Below the pieces are notes generated by a model. It made no database searches. It was not told the DNA's origin and saw only the letters and a list, made by a program, of their open reading frames with translations. Source: Lachnospiraceae bacterium JC7 (GTDB lineage: Bacteria > Bacillota > Clostridia > Lachnospirales > Lachnospiraceae). From it: a stretch of 36,909 nt of DNA. Of this stretch, positions 21,756 to 30,585 are shown piece by piece; within the stretch, counting starts at the first letter, position 1; the number at the start of each line of letters is the position of its first letter. The position numbers and the translations under genes are program-made. The stretch spans positions 1 to 36,909 of the forward strand of contig ALYD01000033.1 of NCBI GenBank assembly GCA_000513555.1, read 5' to 3'.

Positions 21756-22982
21756 TTATGCTGCCTCCTCAACTATACTCTTTACCGCATCTCTGATGAT
21801 GCTTGCAGCCATATCACAGTCCTTCTCGTCAATGATAAGAGGAGGTACCATTCTGATAATGCTGCTGCCGATAGCTGTAACCAGAAGATGTCTGTCGAGA
21901 CAACCATGCTTTACATCTACCGCATTTACTGTTTCATCAAATTCGACACCCACAAGGAGTCCCTGATGACGAACCGCCTTTACATGCGGGATCATTTCAA
22001 GCTTCGCTGCGAAATAATCGCCCATTTTTGAAGCATTGCCCGCAAGGTCTCTTTCCAGAAGCTCATTTACTTCCGCAAGGGCAGCTGCACAGCATACAGG
22101 ATGTCCGCCGAAGGTAGTTCCGTGGGAGCCTTCTGTAAATGCCTTCGCAACTTCCTTTGTGGCACAGATAGCACCGATAGGCATTCCTCCGCCCAGGGCC
22201 TTGGCCATGGAAACGATATCAGGCTTGATGCCATAGTGCATGAAGCTCATCACTTCTCCCGTTCTGCACCATCCTGTCTGAACCTCATCAAGAAGAAGCA
22301 GCATTCCCTTCTCATCACAGAACTTTCTGAGACCCACAAGGAATTCCTTTGTTGCAGGATGTACGCCGCCTTCACCCTGAACAGGCTCTACCATGATTGC
22401 GATGGTGTTTTCCGTACATGCATCCTTGAAGGCCTGAAGGTCATTGTATGGTGCATAGGAAAAACCGTAGGTCATGGGACCGAATCCTACCTGACAGCCG
22501 TTTCCTGGCTGACCTGTGGCAGACATGGCACCGAAGGTCCTTCCATGGAATCCCATCTTAGCAGTTACGATATGATATCTGTTTGGACCATACTTCTCTA
22601 TACCGTATTTTCTTGCCATCTTGATCATGGCCTCGTTCGCTTCTGTTCCTGAGTTCTGGTAAAAGATCTTGTCCATGCCTATGGTCTCACAGACCTTCTT
22701 TGCAAGAAGTGCCTGAGGAATAGTGTATGGATAGTTGAAGGTCTGCATCAGAGTCTTTGCCTGCTGCACCACCGCATCCACAACTCTCTCGTTACAGTTT
22801 CCGGCTGAATTTACTGCGATGCCTGCATAAAAGTCCAGATATTTCTCACCGTTCTCATCAAAGAGATACTGTTCCTTGCCTGTCTCCGCAAGAAAGTCAT
22901 ATCTCTCAAAGGTTGAGATCATGTACTTATCTGCCATTTCCTTGATTTCTTTTGATGTATATCCTGTATCTGCCAGCTTCAT
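21756..22982 (-). CDS. Class III PLP-dependent aminotransferase (omega-amino acid type)
   Basis: A 408-aa fold-type I, class III aminotransferase. Visible blocks are YLDFYAGIAVNSAGNCN, YQNSGTEANEAMIKMARKYG, GFHGRTFGAM, MVEPVQGEGGV, LLLDEVQTGWCRTG and SMAKALGGGMPIG with the PLP lysine. The family includes ornithine, acetylornithine, 4-aminobutyrate, beta-alanine and taurine aminotransferases. AGGAGAAGAATAAT precedes the ATG. No arginine-synthesis genes are near; the Fe-alcohol dehydrogenase coupled downstream and the amino-acid ABC transporter upstream point to degradation of an omega-amino acid rather than biosynthesis. Confidence 0.9.
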   Translation of the reverse strand: MKLADTGYTSKEIKEMADKYMISTFERYDFLAETGKEQYLFDENGEKYLDFYAGIAVNSAGNCNERVVDAVVQQAKTLMQTFNYPYTIPQALLAKKVCETIGMDKIFYQNSGTEANEAMIKMARKYGIEKYGPNRYHIVTAKMGFHGRTFGAMSATGQPGNGCQVGFGPMTYGFSYAPYNDLQAFKDACTENTIAIMVEPVQGEGGVHPATKEFLVGLRKFCDEKGMLLLLDEVQTGWCRTGEVMSFMHYGIKPDIVSMAKALGGGMPIGAICATKEVAKAFTEGSHGTTFGGHPVCCAAALAEVNELLERDLAGNASKMGDYFAAKLEMIPHVKAVRHQGLLVGVEFDETVNAVDVKHGCLDRHLLVTAIGSSIIRMVPPLIIDEKDCDMAASIIRDAVKSIVEEAA

Positions 22983-23090
22983 ATTATTCTTCTCCTATTA
23001 TAATTTATTTTTTTATGATGGTGTCAAAAACCTGTTTAAGACAGCTTAGACTGTTACGTGCTTGGCACTGCTTTGAATATCAGACCCCTC

Positions 23091-23777
23091 TTACTGCACC
23101 AGCTTAAGTTTTACATCTTTATGTTTTGATTTTTTTATCTGTTCCTCTGTGATGAGACCTTTCATGATGAGATACTGCTCGATGATGGATACACAGTTAT
23201 CGATACCCATTTTCTCACTGTTCAGGGTCATGTCGTAGTTCACCGGATTCGTCCAGTAATTTCCGTGGGTATAATACTTATAGTAATCCGCTCTGTACTT
23301 ATCCGTTTTTTCTATGGTTGCGTGGGCCACTTCCTCAGTGACACCCATGTTCTCCATCGTTCTCTCAACACAGTATGAGCGGGGGGCTTCTATATATACG
23401 CTTACTACATTGTTTCTGCCCCTCAGAACATAGTCAGCGCACTTACCGACTATGACACAAGGTTCCGTATCCGCCAGATTTCTGATGATTCTGCTCTGGT
23501 ACTCAAACAGTCTGTCATCAGATACAAAGTTTTCATTTCTTGCTATATAGCTCTTTGATCTGGGAAGACCTTTAAGGAAGCTCGAAAAGCCATTGGATTT
23601 ACTCAGTTTTTCATTAACCTCCTGAAAAAGCTTCTCATCAAGTCCGCTCATCTGACTCGCCAGGGTGAGAATTCTATTCTCATAGCAGTTGATACCAAGT
23701 TCCTTTGCGAGAGTCGATGCTATAACCTTTCCTCCGCTTCCGAAGCCTCTTGCGAAGGTAACTACAAATTTATCCAT
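23091..23777 (-). CDS. Cytidylate-kinase-like family protein
   Basis: Start set at the ATG at 23775-23777, six bases after GGAG; an ATG 12 bases upstream is also possible. The 228-aa protein begins VVTFARGFGSGGKVIASTLA, a P-loop variant typical of the cytidylate-kinase-like family (Pfam Cytidylate_kin2), then ENRILTLASQ, CVIVGKCADYVLR and VYIEAPRSYCVERTM. Members are widespread in Firmicutes with mostly unknown substrates; they are not the housekeeping Cmk. It sits between an amino-acid ABC transporter and the aminotransferase on the same strand, an uncommon partner for a catabolic operon. Confidence 0.85.
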   Translation of the reverse strand: MDKFVVTFARGFGSGGKVIASTLAKELGINCYENRILTLASQMSGLDEKLFQEVNEKLSKSNGFSSFLKGLPRSKSYIARNENFVSDDRLFEYQSRIIRNLADTEPCVIVGKCADYVLRGRNNVVSVYIEAPRSYCVERTMENMGVTEEVAHATIEKTDKYRADYYKYYTHGNYWTNPVNYDMTLNSEKMGIDNCVSIIEQYLIMKGLITEEQIKKSKHKDVKLKLVQ

Positions 23778-23896
23778 ATACATCTCCATTCCGCCTTGAT
23801 TAAGCCGAAGCCGCAAATAGTGATAAATGCCCACCACCATCTATATGCGCATCAAAGGCATTTGCCGTTGAATTCTTACATGCCACACATTTTCTA

Positions 23897-24637
23897 TCAG
23901 CCTGCAAGATATCGTGACAGGAATTCCCTTGTCCTTTCATTTTTCGGATTGGTGAACAGAATTTCAGGAGCCGCATCCTCTGCAACGTATCCGTTGTCCA
24001 TGAAAATAGTTCTCGTTGAAACATCTCTTGCAAAAGCCATTTCATGGGTCACTATCATCATGGTAAGACCTGTGGTCGCCAGTTCCTTCATAACTGTCAG
24101 AACTTCACCAACCATCTCGGGATCAAGGGCCGATGTAGGTTCATCAAAAAGAAGGATCTCAGGATTCATACAGAGTGCTCTCGCGATGGCGACTCTCTGT
24201 TTCTGTCCGCCTGAAAGCATGGAGGGCTTGGCATTGATATAGGGAGCCATTCCGACTTCCTTAAGATGTGTGATAGCCCTGTCGAAGGCTTCTTCCTTTG
24301 AGATATGAAGTACCTTTCTCGTACAAAGCATGCAGTTTCCGAGAACCGTCATGTTATTGAAAAGGTTAAAGGACTGGAATACCATTCCCACCTTTGATCT
24401 ATAATCATTGATATGACTCTGCACATCCGTGACCTCTTCATCATGATAGAGTATCTTTCCTCTGGTCTGCTTCTCAAGCTTGTTTATACATCTGAGAAGA
24501 GTTGATTTGCCTGATCCTGAAGAACCCACGATACAGATCACTTCACCCTTTTTTACGTCAATGTCTATCTTCCTTAAAACTTCGTGATTACCAAAGCTTT
24601 TTCCGAGATCCTGTATGGAAAGAATAGTTTCGCTCAT
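23897..24637 (-). CDS. Polar amino acid ABC transporter ATP-binding protein
   Basis: A 246-aa ATPase of the GlnQ/HisP group. Walker [10 protein letters not shown] is at 38-46, the Q-loop in [17 protein letters not shown], the signature [15 protein letters not shown], Walker [16 protein letters not shown], and the switch His in [26 protein letters not shown] is slightly divergent from the usual length. It powers the permease encoded 11 bp upstream. The stop lies about 120 bp before the kinase-like gene on the same strand. Confidence 0.96.
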   Translation of the reverse strand: MSETILSIQDLGKSFGNHEVLRKIDIDVKKGEVICIVGSSGSGKSTLLRCINKLEKQTRGKILYHDEEVTDVQSHINDYRSKVGMVFQSFNLFNNMTVLGNCMLCTRKVLHISKEEAFDRAITHLKEVGMAPYINAKPSMLSGGQKQRVAIARALCMNPEILLFDEPTSALDPEMVGEVLTVMKELATTGLTMMIVTHEMAFARDVSTRTIFMDNGYVAEDAAPEILFTNPKNERTREFLSRYLAG

Positions 24638-24648
24638 AGTCTGTCTCC

Positions 24649-25419
24649 TTACTGATTATCCATGTATTCCACTGCCAATGCATAGTCCTCGCTGCCCTGC
24701 ATTCCCTTTTCGATAAAGATAAAAAGCTTGTTGAAAATGAAACACAGCACAAAGTAGATAAGGGCTATCACAAGATAGGATTCGAAATACTTGTAGTAGT
24801 TTCCGCCTGCGGTCTTTGCCGCCATAAACAATTCCTGTACTGCTATGACATTGAGCACGGAGGTCATTTTAAGGTTTGTAAGGAAGGTATTTGCCATCTC
24901 CGGAATGATATTTTTAAAAGCCTGAGGAAGCACTATATAAATCATTGTTTTCATCGGAGACATTCCCATGGCATAGGCTCCTTCTCTCTGGCCAATGTCT
25001 ATGGAACCTATTCCTGCTCTTACAGTCTCAGCCATGTAGGCTCCGGTGTTGAGTACTGTGACGAGAATTCCCGCAAACACCGGTGTCATTTCAACATTTG
25101 CCTGCCTGAGTCCGTAATAGATGATCATCGCCTGTACTATCATGGGGGTATCTCTGAATATTTCCACGTATGCTCCGCTTACTGTTTTCAGAAGCCTTAC
25201 AGTGACCTTCTTTAAAGCATTGTCACCGGGATTTACTTTCATATCCTGAATCACACCTATGAGATATCCAAGTAAAAATCCCACCAGAGTTCCGATGACC
25301 GCTGTGTACAGTGTAAGATAAGTTCCCTGTATGAACATTGATGAGTACTTATTTGCAATAAACCATGTCCACTCCAGTGAATTCGTGGGGTCCGTCTGAG
25401 AAAACAAATTCATAGTCAT
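24649..25419 (-). CDS. Polar amino acid ABC transporter permease
   Basis: A 256-aa permease of the HisMQ/GlnP family with five or so membrane helices. [19 protein letters not shown] is the usual first-loop signature, and the EAA motif is [23 protein letters not shown]. Only one permease gene is present, so it probably works as a homodimer. It starts 24 bp after the binding-protein gene. Confidence 0.94.
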   Translation of the reverse strand: MTMNLFSQTDPTNSLEWTWFIANKYSSMFIQGTYLTLYTAVIGTLVGFLLGYLIGVIQDMKVNPGDNALKKVTVRLLKTVSGAYVEIFRDTPMIVQAMIIYYGLRQANVEMTPVFAGILVTVLNTGAYMAETVRAGIGSIDIGQREGAYAMGMSPMKTMIYIVLPQAFKNIIPEMANTFLTNLKMTSVLNVIAVQELFMAAKTAGGNYYKYFESYLVIALIYFVLCFIFNKLFIFIEKGMQGSEDYALAVEYMDNQ

Positions 25420-25443
25420 AGCGCTACCTCTTCATATATTTCT

Positions 25444-26382
25444 TTAGTTTGCCGCAGGCTGCTGTGTGAGAACCTTTTCCATAAGCTCATCCATCTTTGC
25501 CTTATCGCCCCAGCCGATGGCATCCATTGCACCCTGAAGCTTTTCACAGAGCTCCTTGTCATCCTTTCTTGTGGCGATGCAGACATTGACCATCTCTTCA
25601 TCACCGGTAAAGGTGTCATTCTCATCGAATCTGATCATCTTCAGGTCATCGTTTGTAAGAAGAGCCGATTCTGCAGTAGGAACATCAACGATAAATACAT
25701 CTGCCACCCCGTTTGAAACTGCCATAAAGCACTCGGAAGTGGTTTCAAAATTGGTACCTGTCACAGCGCCCTTTACCTGATCAAGAAGGGGTATCCATCC
25801 GCAGCCAAGCTGTGTTGTCATAACGCAGCCGGTGTTATCGAGCTCGGAAAGTCCTTTGACATCTGCATAAGGTCCGTCCTTCTTTACCACGATACAGTTA
25901 TCTCTGTAGTAGTATGGTTCAGTGAAGTTATATGCCATCTGTCTTTCGGCTGTTCTTCCCATTCCTGCGATGATACAGTCGTAATCACCTGCATCCATTG
26001 AAATGCCTATTGATGACCATTCAACCTTATGTATTTCGAGATCCATATCAAGCTCTTCTGCCAGCATCTCTGCAATGGCCACATCATAGCCGTATGCATA
26101 GTAGCTTGAATCATAGATCGGAACCGCCTTGCTTCCATCGGGAGTCGAATCAGCATCCTGTGTCCAGTTAAAAGGTGCATATGCACACTCCATACCTACT
26201 CTGAGAACTGCTTTTTCCGATGCTGCTTCTAAAGATTTTTCTGATGCTGCTTCTGTTGTTTTTTCTGCTGCCGGCTCTGTAGTCGTCTTCTTATCTGAAG
26301 CTGCCGGTGTATTTGTTCCGCAGCCTGCAAGGGATGCAAACATCATTCCTGCCAAAACAGTCATTGCCAATCGTCTCTTCAT
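25444..26382 (-). CDS. Amino acid ABC transporter substrate-binding lipoprotein
   Basis: Start set at the ATG at 26380-26382, behind AAGGAGG; a longer frame crosses a leader hairpin. The 312-aa protein has lipobox SLAGC (Cys21), a low-complexity linker with repeated EKTTEAAS/EKSLEAAS-type units to about residue 60, then the family-3 binding domain: LRVGMECAYAPFNWTQ, YGYDVAIAEMLAEELD, WSSIGISMDAGDYDCIIAGM and TAERQMAYNFTEPYY. ECAYAPFNW and the Arg in TAERQ fit amino-acid carboxylate and backbone binding. It captures the substrate for the permease and ATPase that follow. Confidence 0.94.
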   Translation of the reverse strand: MKRRLAMTVLAGMMFASLAGCGTNTPAASDKKTTTEPAAEKTTEAASEKSLEAASEKAVLRVGMECAYAPFNWTQDADSTPDGSKAVPIYDSSYYAYGYDVAIAEMLAEELDMDLEIHKVEWSSIGISMDAGDYDCIIAGMGRTAERQMAYNFTEPYYYRDNCIVVKKDGPYADVKGLSELDNTGCVMTTQLGCGWIPLLDQVKGAVTGTNFETTSECFMAVSNGVADVFIVDVPTAESALLTNDDLKMIRFDENDTFTGDEEMVNVCIATRKDDKELCEKLQGAMDAIGWGDKAKMDELMEKVLTQQPAAN

Positions 26383-26408
26383 ATTTATCTCCTCCTTGAA
26401 ATGAAACA

Positions 26409-26442
26409 GGCGCCGTTGGAAGTTTTTCACTTCTACGGCGCC
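26409..26442 (-). promoter_or_regulatory. Strong hairpin between the PucR gene and the ABC operon
   Basis: GGCGCCGT/ACGGCGCC outer stem with inner GAAGT/ACTTC. On the minus strand the 3' flank is TGTTTCATTTC, a weak U-tract, and the ABC start codon is only 26 bases further on. It may be a leaky terminator for PucR or an attenuator for the transporter. Confidence 0.6.
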
Positions 26443-26536
26443 CTTGCTGTTAGTACATATGATATTCATTTCGGACTGCAGTCTCAATGTGCACTATGCA
26501 CAGTCATATTTTTGTCATTTGCACAATTACCCTTTT

Positions 26537-27736
26537 TCACAGAAACATCATTCTCTTCACCAGTATGCAGTTCACGAGATCCAGATATCTCACATAATCA
26601 TCCAGTTCGAGCTCCAAAAGCTCCTGAATCTTGTTAAATCTGTACTGAAGTGAATTTCTGTGAACAAATAGCTCTTTTGCGGTATTTGCTGAGTTAAAGC
26701 CATTCATGTAATAGGTAAGCAATGTATCCACCAGGAATGTCCCGTTGGCATGATCGTACTCCTCAAGCTTCTCCAGATTTTTATTGCAGTAATCCAGTAT
26801 TTCCCCCTGATTTCCTGCATTGAACATATATTTATATATACCCATGGCACTGGCACTTAAGACCTTTTTATGCTTTGGATTGGGAAGTATATCTATTTTC
26901 GGTATAAGACTTTTTGCCTGCTGGTAACTGAGTCCATAATCTCTGGGGTCGAGATAAGGAGCTCCCAGAATACAGGTTCCTGAGATTTTGTTTTTAAAGC
27001 AGTCATTTGAATCAATGTGTCTCAATAATTTTTCGAGATCATGTTCGATCTTTTTATCCTGTCTTGCCTCAAACAAAAGAACAAACTTATTCAAAAAGCG
27101 CATGAACATAGGTCTGCCTTCCATTCCGGTGACCTCGCGGCTGAGAATATTTCCATAATACTCATAAGTATGCTCATCCTGTTCATGATTTATACCGTAC
27201 TTACGGTCAACAATGATTATTCCCACTCTGTATGGTTTTGAAAAATCAAGGCCGAACTGACCTGTGATCTTTTCGATATATTTATCACTTATGTCATATC
27301 CAAACAAAAGGTTATACAGGAAATCCCCCTCTCTTTTGTTCTGTACTCCGGTCTCGGTGATAAGTTTCCCTACGCTCTGATCTATATCAACAAAGTTGGC
27401 ACCCTTCCATCTAACATAAAAAAGAGGAAGCGACAACTCCTCCGCTCTGTGCTTCACAGTATCTGAAAGCTCTTCCCTGTCATCAACTATCGAAACCGCA
27501 AAGCCGGAAACACCAAGAGCATTCAGTTCCTCCATGACTTCCGGTATATCTTCAGGAAAATATCTTGCATAGTCAATTACCATCAATGCAAAATTGCCTC
27601 TGTTCATATGCTCGTCATAGGGCTTTGTCTGAACAAGATATGTCCATGAAACCATGCGGTCAAGTCCCTCAGCTCCCGCAACAAGCTCCACTCCGTCGAG
27701 TTTCAGATTTAGTATATCTCTGCAAGTTACCATCAT
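26537..27736 (-). CDS. PucR-family transcriptional regulator
   Basis: A 399-aa protein with the PucR layout: an N-terminal ligand domain (about 5-125, starting TCRDILNLKLDGVELVAG), a central GGDEF-like domain (about 160-280), and a C-terminal HTH_30 DNA-binding domain with LVDTLLTYYMNGFNSANTAK, followed by LFVHRNSLQYRFNKI, the hallmark sequence. Such regulators activate purine, gamma-aminobutyrate or other amino-compound catabolism; GabR-like PucR members exist. AAGGAAATAA precedes the ATG pair. It lies just upstream of the ABC/aminotransferase genes on the same strand and is their likely activator. Confidence 0.92.
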   Translation of the reverse strand: MMVTCRDILNLKLDGVELVAGAEGLDRMVSWTYLVQTKPYDEHMNRGNFALMVIDYARYFPEDIPEVMEELNALGVSGFAVSIVDDREELSDTVKHRAEELSLPLFYVRWKGANFVDIDQSVGKLITETGVQNKREGDFLYNLLFGYDISDKYIEKITGQFGLDFSKPYRVGIIIVDRKYGINHEQDEHTYEYYGNILSREVTGMEGRPMFMRFLNKFVLLFEARQDKKIEHDLEKLLRHIDSNDCFKNKISGTCILGAPYLDPRDYGLSYQQAKSLIPKIDILPNPKHKKVLSASAMGIYKYMFNAGNQGEILDYCNKNLEKLEEYDHANGTFLVDTLLTYYMNGFNSANTAKELFVHRNSLQYRFNKIQELLELELDDYVRYLDLVNCILVKRMMFL

Positions 27737-27798
27737 TTATTTCCTTACCTTGTATATTTTGAAACATTCTCTCATCAGAGATGGTCGATTATCGCGTT

Positions 27799-27860
27799 GG
27801 CTATCAAATGTCCAGTTGGGCTTTTGTGCAGACACATCGCCCAATTGACCACCTGATGGC
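27799..27860. repeat. Long imperfect inverted repeat in the PucR leader
   Basis: Arms 27799-27821 and 27839-27860 pair as GGCTATCA/TGATGGC and GTCCAGTTGGGC/GCCCAATTGAC with small bulges around a 17-nt loop. It is about 60 bp upstream of the PucR start, after a terminator. It could be a PucR operator pair or a leader RNA hairpin. Confidence 0.6.
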
Positions 27861-27868
27861 TTTATCGC

Positions 27869-27917
27869 AAAAAAACAGCAGCAGAAAAAAGCATGTTAAA
27901 CGCCTTTGTCTGCTGCT
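27869..27917 (-). terminator. Rho-independent terminator upstream of the PucR gene
   Basis: AGCAGCAGA/TCTGCTGCT stem (27877-27917) followed on the minus strand by G and seven T. It ends transcription from the oxidoreductase/hydrolase-remnant region. Confidence 0.85.
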
Positions 27918-28021
27918 CCATATACTTGTCAAAACTATCTGATGTCATACATCAACATGTATTTTTGCACAGTCTCATTTTGTTGTAAATAAAACTTCCT
28001 CCTTCAAATCATATCAGTTTT

Positions 28022-28189
28022 CTATATCAGAAATAGCCGGAGCCCTTGTCGGAAACAATTTTCAGAGCTTCGAAGGATAAGGTCATTTTCACCGGCAGTC
28101 ACCAGTACAGGTATCTTTATGTTTTTCAGAGTTTCCGGTTCAATGTGAGGCTCTGTCAAGTTCTTCACTGAATTTCTTTTCCGTTTCCA
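28022..28189 (-). pseudogene. Alpha/beta-hydrolase C-terminal remnant
   Basis: Read on the minus strand, NLTEPHIEPETLKNIKIPVL followed by VTAGENDLILRS matches the strand-loop with the acid residue of alpha/beta hydrolases (the Asp of TAGENDLI). There is no start, the nucleophile part is absent, and the frame ends at 28022-28024 soon after. It sits downstream of the intact oxidoreductase and shares its terminator at 27869-27917. The rest of 27918-28259 holds nothing more that I recognise. Confidence 0.6.
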
Positions 28190-28259
28190 TGGTACCCTTC
28201 CATTCTTTCTGATATTGAAAATTTATAGTATCCCTATAGTCAGTAAATCAGCCCAATCC

Positions 28260-29318
28260 CTATGCCTTATTCTCATTTCTCATCAATATAGCCATATATG
28301 AATCAAGAAGAGCTTCCTGTAAAGGATATGGTGAATCACCGTTTCCCTTTGAATACTCCGCAGTTTCCTTCATAAGCATCGCAATGGCAGTTTCATCATC
28401 AGATAATCCGCACAGACCAAAAGGAGGCTCATACAATACTTCTCCCCGGAAAGAAATCCTGCTGATTTCTTTAAAACGGCTCAGATTCGGATTGGGGTCA
28501 TCTGTTTCAACCAGCCGCGTCTCTATCTCCAGCTCAGCTTCTGCAGGACGATTATCTGCATCAAGATAATAGACGTGGTTATCGATTATCTCACCTCTGA
28601 CTCCCTGAATTTTGTAGGTTTTTCTCCTGATAGGTGAACGATACTGTTCGGAATCAAACTCGTATACCGCTGTCTTTCCGTTTTCGAACTCACAAAAAGC
28701 GATGGTACGGCTTTTACCGGATACTCTTCCATCCACTATCTCTTCATATCTGGTCAATGTTTCTGTCGTAGGGAAAGTGTAGGTTCTTGAATAAATCGAA
28801 AATCCGGTATCAGCATTAATTCCAAGTAATGCCCTCATAAGACTTGCTCCATGGTATTCATGTGCCAGTGAAATATTGAGATAATTAGCTTCGCCTATTA
28901 TTCCTTTTTTCAAAAGCTTAAGAAGAGCGCTGTACTGCGGATATCGGGTATACTGTTCCGCTACTACGATCTTTTGTCCCTGTTCTTCTCTTTCTCTGAG
29001 TCTCGAAAGTGTATCTTCGTCAATTCCCGCCGGTGTTTCCAACAAGACGGTGCATCCTCTGTCAAGCCAGTGCATGGCTATCTCCGGACCTGCAGTCTTT
29101 GCTACTGAAACCACCACAAAATCCGGCTTAAGGGATAGACACTCTTCTTCGGATGCTGTGCATGATATGCCATACTCATCATGGATTTTTTGAGCCTTTT
29201 CTTCGCTCCTTGCGAGCATGGTACATAATTCAAAAACATCAGGAAGTACCCTGGCTATCCTCACATAGTACATAGCTCTCCATCCGGTCCCTACAATTAC
29301 AAATCTGTATTTTCCCAT
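28260..29318 (-). CDS. Gfo/Idh/MocA-family oxidoreductase
   Basis: Start set at the ATG at 29316-29318 after AAGGAGAAG. The 352-aa product begins YRFVIVGTGWRAMYYVRIAR, an NAD(P)-binding Rossmann segment in which the usual GxGxxG is GTGWRA, then LLETPAGIDEDTLSRL in place of the common EKP motif, with Glu-Thr-Pro keeping the family turn. The C-terminal alpha/beta domain (about 125-340) binds the sugar or cyclitol. Family members oxidise sugars, inositol or sugar phosphates. No sugar operon is adjacent, so substrate is unknown. Confidence 0.85.
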   Translation of the reverse strand: MGKYRFVIVGTGWRAMYYVRIARVLPDVFELCTMLARSEEKAQKIHDEYGISCTASEEECLSLKPDFVVVSVAKTAGPEIAMHWLDRGCTVLLETPAGIDEDTLSRLREREEQGQKIVVAEQYTRYPQYSALLKLLKKGIIGEANYLNISLAHEYHGASLMRALLGINADTGFSIYSRTYTFPTTETLTRYEEIVDGRVSGKSRTIAFCEFENGKTAVYEFDSEQYRSPIRRKTYKIQGVRGEIIDNHVYYLDADNRPAEAELEIETRLVETDDPNPNLSRFKEISRISFRGEVLYEPPFGLCGLSDDETAIAMLMKETAEYSKGNGDSPYPLQEALLDSYMAILMRNENKA

Positions 29319-29427
29319 ACACTTCTCCTTTATTTCCGGGCTTCTCCACTGCAATAACTGACTTACAGCACTAAGCCTTTTCCGTTCTCTGTCTGTTCTG
29401 TTAATTACAACCTAAACTCTCCATGAA

Positions 29428-30146
29428 TTATACTCGGAGTTTGCCTATCATGGTTTTTATCTTCCCTTCTGTTAGGTAGGGATTAGCTTGATCATGACTA
29501 ATCTTTCCCGAACCTTCTAAGAGTTTTCGATTACCTGAAGTTAAGATAGAATCCAATTGTTCTACATAATCACTCATATACATCGGTTTGTGCTCGATAG
29601 CGTTGATTTCTCAGCATTCGCTCTTTCATATATTACTTCCGCTGCTGTATGACCATGAGCAGCATAATGAAGCTTATTCTGTACTATCTTGAAAAATTGA
29701 ATAGATTCATCACTTCTAGGATTATAGTCCACGCTGGTTACATACAAATCCAACACCTGTCTATAAAGTACTTTCTCTGAAGAACGGATATCACGAATTC
29801 TATCTAAGAGTTCTTTCCAATAATTTCCGCCGCCATTTCCTTTTAAACGGTCATCATCAATGGCAAAACCCTTAATAAGGTATTCCTTTAATACAGAGTT
29901 TGCCCATATACGAAACTGAGTACCTCTCTGGGATTTCACACGGTATCCAACAGAGATAATGACATCTAAATTATAAAAATCTACATTATACTCTTTTCCA
30001 TCCGAAGCAGTGTAGGCAAATTTTGCCCATACTGAATCTTTAACCAGCTCTCCCTCTTTAAAGATATTACGTACATGCTTTCCAATTACACTACGATCAC
30101 GCTGAAATAGTTCCGCCATCTGATCAATAGATAGCTTAAAACCTTT
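29428..30146 (-). pseudogene. RhuM-family gene broken by internal deletion
   Basis: The frame MAELFQRDRSVIGKHVRNIF with GYRVKSQRGTQFRIWAN and AAHGHTAAEVIYERANAEK is a clear RhuM (virulence RhuM) core. The usual N-terminal segment before WLS-QMAELF is missing, with only about nine in-frame codons ahead of the ATG. Near 29605 the frame shifts: AEK is followed by a premature stop at 29574-29576, while another frame continues as INAIEHKPMYMSDYVEQLDS and LLEGSGKISHDQA to a stop at 29428-29430. About 40 family residues between these blocks are lost. RhuM genes often sit inside type I restriction loci; none is intact here. Confidence 0.8.
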
Positions 30147-30222
30147 CTAAAGGAATCAGCTTACTTCCAATTCCTGAATCAATAATAGCAGAACTAATGT
30201 TCTGTTTCAACAAAACAAATCT
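30136..30222 (-). pseudogene. 28-residue C-terminal remnant overlapping the RhuM start
   Basis: A frame without start ends KLIPLERF at a TAA (30136-30138) and reads LLKQNISSAIIDSGIGSKL before that. It overlaps the RhuM 5' end in another frame, as the tail of an upstream gene would. I do not recognise the family with confidence; a restriction-modification subunit would fit the RhuM neighbour but that is a guess. Confidence 0.35.
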
Positions 30223-30224
30223 GT

Positions 30225-30260
30225 AAAAGAAAGACCTGCCCAAAATTTTGAGCAGGTCTT
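30225..30260 (-). terminator. Terminator, minus strand
   Basis: AAGACCTGC/GCAGGTCTT with inner CAAAATTTTG (30231-30260), then TCTTTT on the minus strand. It lies between the GNAT fragment and the RhuM remnants. Confidence 0.7.
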
Positions 30261-30303
30261 GAATTTGACTGATATGCCTATTGACATACTAAAATTAATT
30301 CAT

Positions 30304-30521
30304 TAAAAGCGTCTTCAAAGAAACAATTAGCGGATATCTATCATGCCTATTTCTTAATTTCTTTCCTGAAAAAGAAAGTCCATACCAGTTTCTCCGATGT
30401 CATCTTCTTCATATGGCTCTTCATCAGGACATTTCGGGCCTTTATGAAACGGATCGAAGAACTCCACTATATGAAAAATCACATTTATTGACATAAAAAT
30501 GAATGTTCATGGTTTCAAAGT
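30304..30521 (-). pseudogene. Decayed second copy of the GNAT/NYN junction
   Basis: This 218-bp stretch aligns with 6581-6799 over its full length. It carries the last third of the GNAT protein (from FETMNIHFYVNKC, then after a one-base insertion HIVEFFDPFHKGP and CPDEEPYEEDDIG) and the first codons of the NYN fragment (MIDIR then a stop). It begins and ends abruptly. The shared junction shows that the GNAT/half-NYN arrangement existed before the copy was made. Confidence 0.88.
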
Positions 30522-30585
30522 CCACGACTCATAAGATAATTGCTAAAATTCTTTATATTGTCCAGCTTTCTATCATCACTATAAA

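Noticed and set aside
21756..22982. Acetylornithine aminotransferase of arginine synthesis
   Set aside because: No arg genes are near and the coupled Fe-dehydrogenase fits catabolism better; not excluded by sequence alone.
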